From assembly GCF_026810505.1 (NCBI RefSeq), contig NZ_CP101750.1:7490515-7554514 (forward strand): DNA of 64,000 nt, given 5' to 3'. The notes beneath the pieces were generated by a model. The model worked only from the letters and a program-made list of their open reading frames with translations. It was not told where the DNA came from and did not search any database. Made by a program: the position numbers and the translations under genes. The stretch comes from Streptomyces sp. Je 1-369 (GTDB lineage: Bacteria > Actinomycetota > Actinomycetes > Streptomycetales > Streptomycetaceae). Of this stretch, positions 19,754 to 27,900 are shown piece after piece (the stretch's first letter is position 1; each line of letters begins with the position of its first letter).

Positions 19754-20506
19754 ATGCTCGACTACAGCCTGGAAGCCGACCGGTACGACGCCTCGCGCGG
19801 CGGTGAGCCCCGCGCCGCGGCCGCCGCCGACGCGGTCCTCGGCCTGCTGCCCGCCGATGCGGCCACGCTCCTCGACGTCGCCTGCGGCACCGGCCTTGTC
19901 ACCCGGTGTCTCGCCGCGCGCGAAGGGCTGCGGGTGACCGGCGTCGACGCCGCGTACCGCATGGCGCGGCTCGCCTCGGAGCGGGTGCCGGGCGCCGTGG
20001 TGCTGGGTGACAGCCGCCGACTCCCGTTCCCCGACGCCTCGTTCGACGCGGTGACCACCGTATGGCTGCTGCATCTGCTGTCCGGTCCCGAGGAGACCTC
20101 GTCGGTCGTCGCCGAGTGCGCGCGGGTGCTCAGGCCCGGCGGGGTCTATGTCACCACCGTCGACAAGGCCGCCTCGCACGACGTGCGCAGCGACATCGAC
20201 GCCGTGCTCGCGCCGCGTCCGGTGCGGCCCGCCGTCGACCGGGTCGAGGCCGTCGACGCGTACGCCGCCGAGCACGGGCTCACGCCGACGGGCCGGGCCC
20301 GGTTCCGCGGCCACGGCCAGGGCCGCTCGCCCCGCTCCACGGTCGACGACCTGCGGCGCGGCTGGTTCACCCGGATCCCGCCCGACGGGCCGCTCGCCGC
20401 CCGGTTCGCCGAGCGGCTCGCCGCCCTCCCCGGCCAGGACGTGGCGCGCCCCGATCCGCAGTTCAACCTGCGCGCGTACCGCAAGCGGGGACGGTTTTTG
20501 CGGTAG
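19754..20506 (+). CDS. class I SAM-dependent methyltransferase
   Basis: A 250-residue methyltransferase of the UbiE/ubiquinone type fold. Motif I is LLDVACGTGLVTRCLA, the acidic loop is VTGVDAAYRMARLA, and motif II/III is VLGDSRRLPFPDASFDAVTTVWLLHLL with VLRPGGVYVTT. It starts 6 bases after the dehydratase stop and is probably co-transcribed with it. The substrate cannot be inferred. The C-terminal 80 residues are not conserved enough to classify. Confidence 0.83.
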   Translation: MLDYSLEADRYDASRGGEPRAAAAADAVLGLLPADAATLLDVACGTGLVTRCLAAREGLRVTGVDAAYRMARLASERVPGAVVLGDSRRLPFPDASFDAVTTVWLLHLLSGPEETSSVVAECARVLRPGGVYVTTVDKAASHDVRSDIDAVLAPRPVRPAVDRVEAVDAYAAEHGLTPTGRARFRGHGQGRSPRSTVDDLRRGWFTRIPPDGPLAARFAERLAALPGQDVARPDPQFNLRAYRKRGRFLR

Positions 20507-20593
20507 CGGCAACTCCATTCGCCGGAACCGGGGAAACGGGAGCAGTCTGGTCCTGTTCACACACGATGGCGGACCGGAAGGCGGCACAGGGTT

Positions 20594-21505
20594 ATGGGGC
20601 AGCAGGGGCAGGGGCAGGGGCAGGGCCACGGTCATGGTCACGGGCACGGTCACAGCCACGACGGTGACATGGACTGGTCCGCCATGGGCGAGATGCTGGA
20701 GCGCTACGCCCGCGTCGCCGCGCCGATGTACGGCGAGGTGGCCGACTGGCTCCGCCACTGGGTCCCGGAACCCGGCGTCGTCGTCGACGTCGGCAGCGGC
20801 CCCGGAGCCGTCTCGTTCTCGCTGGCCGGATCGTTCCCCGAGGCGCGGATCGTCGCGGCGGACCCCGAGCAGGCGCTCCTGGAGCGCGCCCGCGAGCGGG
20901 CCGCGCACGAAGGCCTGACCGACCGCTTCGGTACCGTGCGCGCCGCGCTGCCCGACGACATCGACGACGTGCCAGAGGCGGACCTGCTGTGGCTGTGCAG
21001 GTCCCTGCACCACGTCGGTGACCAGGGTGCCGCGCTCTCCGCCCTCGCCGGCCGGCTGGCCCCCGGCGGCGCCATCGCCCTCCTGGAAGGCGGCCTGACC
21101 GCCCGCTACCTGCCCCGCGACATCGGCTTCGGCCGCCCCGCCCTGCTGTCCCGCCTGGAAGCGGCCGACGAGGAGTGGTTCGCGGGGATGCGCGAGGGGC
21201 TCGACGGCTCGAAGGGCACGACGGAGGACTGGCCTGCCCTCCTCACCGCCGCGGGCCTGCGTCACGTGGCCACCCGCAGCTTCCTCCTCGACCTGCCGGC
21301 GCCCCTGTCGGACGACGCCCGCGCCCACGTGGTCACGGAGTTCTCCCGCCGCCGCGACATGCAGGCCGAGCGCCTCGCCCCGGACGACGCCGCCACCTTC
21401 GACCGGCTCCTGGACCCGTCCGACCCGCAGAGTCTGCACCAGCGCCCTGACGTGTTCGTACTGACGGCGCAGACGGTGTACGTGGCGGTGAAGGACGACG
21501 CGTAA
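20594..21505 (+). CDS. class I SAM-dependent methyltransferase with Gln-Gly/His-Gly repeat N-terminus
   Basis: A 303-residue methyltransferase. Residues 1-22 are a run of QG then HG dipeptides ending in SHDGDMDW, a histidine-rich tail that could bind metal ions. The methyltransferase core follows from about residue 65: VVVDVGSGPGAVSFSLAGSFP (SAM loop), IVAADPEQALLERA, and LWLCRSLHHVGD with LAPGGAIALLEGG. The DNA for the tail is a hexamer repeat (GGGGCA, drifting to GGTCAC), so its length may vary between strains. The start at 20594 has only a weak upstream ribosome site. The substrate is unknown. Confidence 0.8.
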   Translation: MGQQGQGQGQGHGHGHGHGHSHDGDMDWSAMGEMLERYARVAAPMYGEVADWLRHWVPEPGVVVDVGSGPGAVSFSLAGSFPEARIVAADPEQALLERARERAAHEGLTDRFGTVRAALPDDIDDVPEADLLWLCRSLHHVGDQGAALSALAGRLAPGGAIALLEGGLTARYLPRDIGFGRPALLSRLEAADEEWFAGMREGLDGSKGTTEDWPALLTAAGLRHVATRSFLLDLPAPLSDDARAHVVTEFSRRRDMQAERLAPDDAATFDRLLDPSDPQSLHQRPDVFVLTAQTVYVAVKDDA

Positions 21506-21507
21506 GC

Positions 21508-21552
21508 GGTACGGCGCGGTACGGGGTACGGGGTACGGGGTACGGGGTACGG
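21508..21552 (+). repeat. tandem heptamer GGTACGG array
   Basis: Five perfect consecutive copies of GGTACGG occupy 21518-21552. A sixth copy at 21508-21514 is set off by CGC. The array begins 3 bases after the methyltransferase stop and about 100 bp before the conflict-system operon. The unit is close to a self-complementary GTAC core and may be slippage-prone. Confidence 0.9.
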
Positions 21553-21654
21553 GTGACGTTCCGTCAAAACGCCTGATGCTGCGGCGGGTTGCCGTACGTT
21601 CGGAGGAGCGCCGGGCCGCCGGGTCCGGCCTGTCGGCCGAGCGAGGGGACGTCT

Positions 21655-22053
21655 GTGAACGAACTGGTGCGGTGGGAGTCCGACGAGGGGCCCGTCGTGG
21701 TGGAGGTGGACTCCCGGGACCCCGGGTTCCGGTCGGTGTCGCGTCGCGGTGAGTCCGGCGGGATCCACGAGGTCGAGGGCCGCTTCGAGTCGGCCCTCAC
21801 CAACGTGCGCGGCGCCGCGATGTCCGCGCTGCGGACCTTCCGTGACCGGGCACTCGACCCCGACGCGATCGAGCTGGAGTTCGGCGTCAAGCTCAGCGCG
21901 GAGGCGGGGGCGGTGATCGCCAAGACGGCGACGGAGGGACATCTGACCGTCAAGCTGACGTGGTCGCGGCGGGTCCCGGACGGTCGGGCGGAGCGCGGGG
22001 ACGCAGAGGGAGCCCGTCAGGTGGGTGCCCAGCGGGACGCACCGAGCGAATAA
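21655..22053 (+). CDS. CU044_2847 / Trypco1 (trypsin co-occurring domain) protein
   Basis: A 132-residue protein of the Trypco1 family, small beta-rich domains found beside trypsin-like proteases in actinobacterial NTP-dependent conflict systems. The recognisable part is the C-terminal half: ESALTNVRGAAMSALRTFRDRALDPDAIELEFGVKLSAEAGAVIAKTATEGHLTVKLTW. This pattern of a helix then two strands is diagnostic. The GTG start at 21655 follows GAGGGG. The TAA stop overlaps the start of the trypsin-VMAP gene by one base (TAATG), so the two products should be made in step and probably interact. Confidence 0.83.
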   Translation: MNELVRWESDEGPVVVEVDSRDPGFRSVSRRGESGGIHEVEGRFESALTNVRGAAMSALRTFRDRALDPDAIELEFGVKLSAEAGAVIAKTATEGHLTVKLTWSRRVPDGRAERGDAEGARQVGAQRDAPSE

Positions 22054-23879
22054 TGGCGGACATGCACTGGCGTGCGCGTATCGACACGAGCGACGGCGCC
22101 GTTCGGGGAGCGGGTGTCCTGATCGATCGCGCACGCCTGATCACCTGCGCGCATGTCGTCGAGGACCTGGCCGAGGTCACCGTGACGCTGCCGGGCGTCG
22201 CGTACGACCTGCCCGCCACCGTGCGGCGTATCACCGGGTGGCAGCGCCCCGGCGACCGCGGCGATCTGGCCGTCGTCGAGCTCGCCGAACCGCTGCGCGT
22301 GCCGCCGTGCGTGTTCGCCCCGCTCGACGCGCTGCGGTCACGCAAGGGACGTATCGCCCACGAACTGCGTGCCCAGGGCTTCCCCGCCCATTACGACAAG
22401 GAGGGCACGCACGTCACGCTGCACACCAGCGCGGACCGGATGCTCGGCCAGGAATGGCTGGAGGTCGACGTCCGGCACGCCCATCTGCGGCGGCTCGACG
22501 AAGGATTCAGCGGCGCGGCGGTCTACGACCCGGCGAGCGGCCTCGTCGTCGGCATCATCACCGACGCGGATCTGGGCGGCGAGGAGGAGGGCGTCATCGG
22601 AAAGATGCTGCCGCTCGACACCATCCGCGGCCACTGGGAGGAGATCGACGACCTCCTGCCCCTGGACTGGCTCGAGCCCGCCGCGCGCCGCGAACTGCGC
22701 ACGCTGGTCGTGGGGGCGCCCCTCGACCAGTCCGGGCTGCAGCTGATGGTCCGGCAGGTCTGCCCCACCCTGCGCAGGGACCCGCCGCTCTTCCGTTCCG
22801 TATGGCACGCCGTGCGGTACACCGCCGAAGTCGTCGTGGGCGGCAAGGAAGAGCGCGAAAGGGCGGTGGCGCGGCTGCTGCGCATGCTGATCGGGTCCAG
22901 CACGGTGAGCGCGGACACCGGCGCCCTGATGATGCGGTGCGGGCTGCAGAAGTACGACGACGCGGCGGCCGCTCGCGCGGTCGTGGGGCCGCTCGCCGCG
23001 CCCACCGGGTCGATCGTGGTCCGGGCGGAGCCGATGACCCGGGGTGCGGGCTTCGACCTGTACGTGCGGACGGTGATCGGAGGCGTCGAGGTCGGCCGTG
23101 CCGGGCCGGTCAGGGTCCGCCGCCAGCAGCTGCGGGCCAAGGCCGAGGCGCTGCTCGCCGGGCAGGTCGGCAAGGTGCACGGGTGTGACTGGATGCTGGA
23201 GTTCGTGGTGCCGCAGCGGCTGATGAACGAACCCTTCGACGAGTGGGAGATCGACGAACCGGGCGCGGAGCGGCCCTGGCCCATGCGTACGGTGCCCGTC
23301 GTCGTCCGCGACCTGAACCGCCTGAAGCCGGTGCGCGCCTCGGACCGGGCCGGGCGCCGCTGGGAGACGGTGCGGGGCCGCGGCGAGACCCGCCCCCAGC
23401 GGGTGGAGTGCGGACTTCCCTACGACTTCTACGAGTTCCGCGACTGGCTGGACGCCGACGACCAGCTGTGCGCGCTCGCGTACGCCGCGACCCCGGCCCG
23501 GGACTGGCTGGAGGCGGCCCTCGACACCGGCGTGCCGATCATGCTGTGGCGACGGCACGACTGTGGAACCGCTGGGCACGCCCACTGCTCGCCCGAGAAG
23601 TTCCTCGACCGGATCACGGACGCGGTGGACACGCTCGACCCCGCCCGGCTGCCGTCCGAGGTCATGCGGCTGCGCAGGGAGGCCCGCTCCCCGGTCAGGA
23701 GGGACGCCGAGCACTGCGGGCACCGGCTGACCCTGTTCTGGGACAGCGGGCAGGGCGCGGCGGACCCGCCGCTGTCGGCGCCGGGTGCGGGTGTTTCGGG
23801 GACCACCGGTGCAGGGGCTGCGGGTGCCGAGGGTGCCGCGGGTCCTGCGGTGGGTGTACGGGGCACGGGGAGGGGCTGA
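22053..23879 (+). CDS. trypsin-like protease fused to VMAP-C domain (conflict-system core)
   Basis: A 608-residue protein. Residues 15-190 form a chymotrypsin-fold protease with a plausible triad: H34 in LITCAHVV, D71 in GDLAVVEL and S153 in DEGFSGAAV (the usual GDSGG modified). Residues about 210-300 are helical and may be an effector-associated adaptor. From about 320 to 590 the sequence matches the VMAP C-terminal domain: DWMLEFVVPQRLMNEPFDEWEI, then PVVVRDLNRL, then a second lobe TGVPIMLWRRHDC. The tail (590-608) is Gly/Ala-rich. There is no signal peptide, so the protease would act inside the cell and must be held inactive. VMAP proteins are known as the central partner of MoxR and vWA proteins in ternary systems. 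Confidence 0.83.
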   Translation: MADMHWRARIDTSDGAVRGAGVLIDRARLITCAHVVEDLAEVTVTLPGVAYDLPATVRRITGWQRPGDRGDLAVVELAEPLRVPPCVFAPLDALRSRKGRIAHELRAQGFPAHYDKEGTHVTLHTSADRMLGQEWLEVDVRHAHLRRLDEGFSGAAVYDPASGLVVGIITDADLGGEEEGVIGKMLPLDTIRGHWEEIDDLLPLDWLEPAARRELRTLVVGAPLDQSGLQLMVRQVCPTLRRDPPLFRSVWHAVRYTAEVVVGGKEERERAVARLLRMLIGSSTVSADTGALMMRCGLQKYDDAAAARAVVGPLAAPTGSIVVRAEPMTRGAGFDLYVRTVIGGVEVGRAGPVRVRRQQLRAKAEALLAGQVGKVHGCDWMLEFVVPQRLMNEPFDEWEIDEPGAERPWPMRTVPVVVRDLNRLKPVRASDRAGRRWETVRGRGETRPQRVECGLPYDFYEFRDWLDADDQLCALAYAATPARDWLEAALDTGVPIMLWRRHDCGTAGHAHCSPEKFLDRITDAVDTLDPARLPSEVMRLRREARSPVRRDAEHCGHRLTLFWDSGQGAADPPLSAPGAGVSGTTGAGAAGAEGAAGPAVGVRGTGRG

Positions 23880-23880
23880 G

Positions 23881-24927
23881 ATGGCGGCAACCGGCACCTG
23901 GCAGATCTTCCGGGGCAACCGCGTCCCGCACGACGGCATCGACCGGCTCCCCGCACCGCCGCCGTGGCGCACCTTCACCGGCGGCCCACCGCTGCCGACC
24001 CCGCCCTCGGACTCCGGCAACCCGCACGCGGCCGTCTGCTACCGCCCGAGTGAGGACGCCGTCCGTCAGGTCAACGCCGCGCTGTACCTGCGCAGGCCGC
24101 TCCTGGTCACCGGCGCCCCCGGCACCGGCAAGTCCTCCCTCGCGTATGCCGTGGCGCACGAGCTGGGACTTGGCAAGGTCCTGCACTGGCCGATCACCAG
24201 CCGCGTCACGCTCCGCGACGGCCTGTACGAGTACGACCCGCTGACCCGTCTGTACGGCGCCGGACGCCCGCGCCGGCATGGAGCGGCCGACGAGGGAGCC
24301 GTCGTCGACGACATCGGCGACTATCTGCGCCTCGGCCCCCTCGGAACGGCCCTGCTGCCGTTCGCGCGCCCCCGCGTCCTCCTCGTCGACGAGATCGACA
24401 AGAGCGACATCGACCTGCCCAACGATCTCCTGACGGTCTTCGAGAAGGGCTCGTACGACGTCGTCGAACTGACCCGGCGTGCGGACCCCACCGCGAAGGT
24501 GATGACGCGCGACAGCACCACCGACCGCGTGGAGATCCGCGACGGCACCGTCACCTGCCGCGCCTTCCCGCTCGTCGTCATGACGAGCAACGGCGAGCGC
24601 GAGTTCCCGCCCGCCTTCCTGCGGCGCTGCGTCACGGTCAACCTGAAGCAGCCCGCGAGCGTCGCGGAGCTGGCCGCGATCGTCAAGGAACACCTCGGCC
24701 CGGTCGTCGGCGACGAGGACGGGGAACTCCCCGCCGCCACACGCGAGATCATCGACCGCTTCTTCGAGCGACGCGGCGGCGGACTGCTCGCCAACGACCA
24801 GCTGCTGAACGCCATCTACATGTGCCACCACGCGGCGCTCAGCGAACGTCCCGAGACCGTCCGGGAGTTGGCGGACCAGGTGATGCCTTTCCTGAGCGGC
24901 GAGGCGACCGGATCCGATGACGATTGA
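23881..24927 (+). CDS. MoxR-type AAA+ ATPase of the VMAP ternary system
   Basis: A 348-residue AAA+ ATPase. Walker A is GAPGTGKS (78-85), Walker B is LLVDE (167-171), and sensor/arginine-finger residues are in VMTSNGEREFPPAFLRRC. The N-terminal 50 residues (WQIFRGNRVPHDGIDRLPAPPPWR) are typical of MoxR proteins beside VMAP genes. MoxR ATPases remodel partner proteins carrying vWA domains. Here the partner should be the downstream gene, whose start lies 11 bases inside this one. Only one base separates it from the VMAP stop. Confidence 0.88.
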   Translation: MAATGTWQIFRGNRVPHDGIDRLPAPPPWRTFTGGPPLPTPPSDSGNPHAAVCYRPSEDAVRQVNAALYLRRPLLVTGAPGTGKSSLAYAVAHELGLGKVLHWPITSRVTLRDGLYEYDPLTRLYGAGRPRRHGAADEGAVVDDIGDYLRLGPLGTALLPFARPRVLLVDEIDKSDIDLPNDLLTVFEKGSYDVVELTRRADPTAKVMTRDSTTDRVEIRDGTVTCRAFPLVVMTSNGEREFPPAFLRRCVTVNLKQPASVAELAAIVKEHLGPVVGDEDGELPAATREIIDRFFERRGGGLLANDQLLNAIYMCHHAALSERPETVRELADQVMPFLSGEATGSDDD

Positions 24928-27900
24928 CCGCCTCCGGGACACGCTCGACGCGCTGGGGCCACCGGTCACTCCGCTGGAGCTCGCGGAGATGCTGTGGCTG
25001 GCGGAGCGGCTGCCCTTCGAGGGCCCGGCGGGGGAGGGCGTACCAGGTGTCTCCGGGGGCCGGAACGCCAGGAACGTGGAGGGCGTGCTCGAAAGGGCCG
25101 GGCTCCCACCGTCGACGCGGGTGCCGGGGGAACGGGGCGGCGCGGAGGATGGGGCTCCGGCCTCGGACGGAACGGCGTCCGACGCTTCGGCGTCCGACGG
25201 TAGAGCTACCGGGGATACGGCTTCCGGTGATGTCGCTCCCGGCGGTGCGGAGGGCGGCCCGGACCTGACCGACGACCCGCATCGGTCCACCCTGCACGTC
25301 CCGCGCGGCTCCCCGCAGTCCGGCACCGACGCCGACGAAGTCCTCGTCCCCGCCCCGCAGGCCCTGCACCACGAACTGGCGATCCAGCGCGCCCTGCGCC
25401 CGCTGAAACAGCGCGTCCCCGACCGGCGCCGCCGCGTCCTCGACGAAGAGGCGACGGCCGCCCGCGCCGCCCGCCGCCCCGGCCTGCGCCTCTGGGCCCC
25501 CGTCATGGTCCCCGTCACCGACCGCCTCCTGAGTCTCGTCCTGGTCGCCGACACGGGACCGGCGATGGCAGTGTGGCGGCCCCTCGTCCGTGAACTGGGC
25601 GAGGCCCTGCAGCGCACCGGGGCGTTCCGCGACGTGCGGCTCTGGTACCTGGCGGACCTGGGCTCGCGCGTCGGCGTCCGCTCGTCACCGACCGGCCCCG
25701 CGATGGACCCCACGGCGCTGGTCGACCCCACGGGCCGCCAGATCACCCTCCTCCTCAGCGACTGCTCGGGCCCGCACTGGTGGCGTGGTCACGCCGCCCC
25801 TGCCCTGCACGCATGGGCGAGACGAGGCCCCACCGCGATCCTCCAGCCGCTCCCCGAACGTCTCTGGCGCCGCACCGCCGCACCCGTCACCCCCGGCAGG
25901 GCGATCGCCTCCCGCGCGAGCGCCCCCAACACCGCACTGCGCTTCACCCCGCACGACGGCCGCGCCGAAGTCCCCTCGACCGACGCGCTGCCCGTGCCGG
26001 TCCTCGAACTGGCCCCCGAGTGGCTGGCGGACTGGGCGGGCCTGGTCACCGCGTCGGGCGACCGGCGCAGGGACACGGCCGTCACGTACGTGGGCGCCGC
26101 CCCGGCAGCGAACCTCCGGCCCCTCACCGCGGAAGTCGACCTGCCGATCACCGACCGGATCCTCCGCTTCCAGTCGGTGGCGTCCCCCACGGCGGTGGAC
26201 CTCGCGGCCCATGTCGCGCTGGCGGTGCCCGCACTGCCGGTGATGCGACTGATCCAACAGCGCGTCACCCCCGGCTCGCGCCCCAGCGACCTGGCGGAGG
26301 TGCTGCTCAGCGGACTTCTGGAGCCGGTCGACGGGCAGGGCGGCCTGTACGACTTCGTGCCCGGCGCACGTCGTGCCCTCCTCCAGACGCTGCCCCGCAC
26401 CGAGTCGCTGGAGGTCGCCGAGCTGCTGACCGGGCTCGGCGCGGAGATCGAGGCCAGGGCGGGCTCGGCGAGCCGGGCGTTCCGTGCGGTCGCGCGGGTG
26501 ACGGAGGGGGCGGGGAGCCGCGGTCTGGGCACGCCGGGGCAGCCATTCGCGCTGGTCAGCGAAGAGGCGCTGGGGGTGTTGCGGGGGCGGGAGCAGGGGC
26601 AAGGGCAGGGACAGGGACAGGTGCAGGGGGCGGACGAGGGGGAGCCGGATTCCTCGGCGTCCCCAGCGTCCCCAGTTTTCCCGGTGTCCTCCATGCCACC
26701 CGCGTCCTGCACGCCCACCGCGTCGGCGCTCGACGGGCCCGGCCTCCCCGTGTTCGTACCGGCGCAGGAGACGTTCGTCGGCCGTGAACGCGAACTCGGC
26801 CGTCTGGACCGGGTGTTCGAGCTCGTGCGGCTGGGCCCCGTGCCGCAGGCGGTCGTCGTGCACGGCATCGCGGGGGTCGGGAAGACCGCCCTCGCGGCGG
26901 AGTGGGCGACGCGGAAGGCACGGGACCACGCGCCGGTGTGGTGGGTGAAGGCGGACTCGCCCGCCTCGATCGTCAGTGGGCTCTCGGAGCTCACCCGTGT
27001 CCTGCGACCCGTGGTGCCGGAGTTCTTCGAGGGGGAGGGGCGCTGGGAGTGGGTCCTTCAGTGGCTGAGCTCGCACGACGGCTGGGTGCTTGTCCTCGAC
27101 GACGTGCGCAACCCTGGCAATGTCCGCGTTCTCCTGTCCCGGATCGGTACGGGCGGCCAGGTCCTGCTGACCAGTCGGCTGGCGCTCGGCTGGGACGGCA
27201 TCGCGGTGCCGACCGAGCTCGACGTGCCGGAACTGGACGAGGTCGTCGACATGTTCACGCGGTACGCGGGCCGGGAGGTGGAAGGCGCGGAGGCGCTCTG
27301 CGTCGACCTGCGCAGACTGCCGGTGGCCGTGACGCGGGCGGGCGAGCTTGTCGGTGAGTCGTGGTGGCCGGTCCACGAGTACCGGACCGCCGCGGCGGAG
27401 TACGTGATGGGCGAGGCGCCCCACGCGTCGGAGAGCGAGGCGTCCCCCGTACGTGGGGTGTCGCCCCTGCGCGGCACGTTGTGGCAGGTGCTGCGCGCCG
27501 CCGATGACGCCGTTCCGGAAGAGCTCCTGCTGACGCTGGCCTGGTTCGGTGCGCCCCCTGTGCCCCGTGCCGTGGTGTCGGGGATCGATACGCCCTCCGC
27601 GGTGGCACGCGCCCTGGAGTTCCTGACTGAGCACGGGCTCGTACGGACGCACGACGACACGGTGCTCCTGCACCCCGTACTCGCCGCACTCGCCCGGGTC
27701 GCCGATCCGAACGACCCTCACCGGGGCCGTGAGGTCATCGACACGGCCCGGCGGCGGGCCCTCACCTGTCTCGCGGGCGCGCTGCCCGATGACCCGGACG
27801 ACCCCGAGACCTGGCCTTCCTGGTGGCAGCTCGTCCCGCACGTGGAGGCGCTGGCCGAGCGCCTCCCGGCACGCGACGACACCGACGCGTTCGCCCACAT

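Noticed and set aside
21508..21552. CRISPR array
   Set aside because: The units are 7 bases long with no spacers, so it is a simple tandem repeat.
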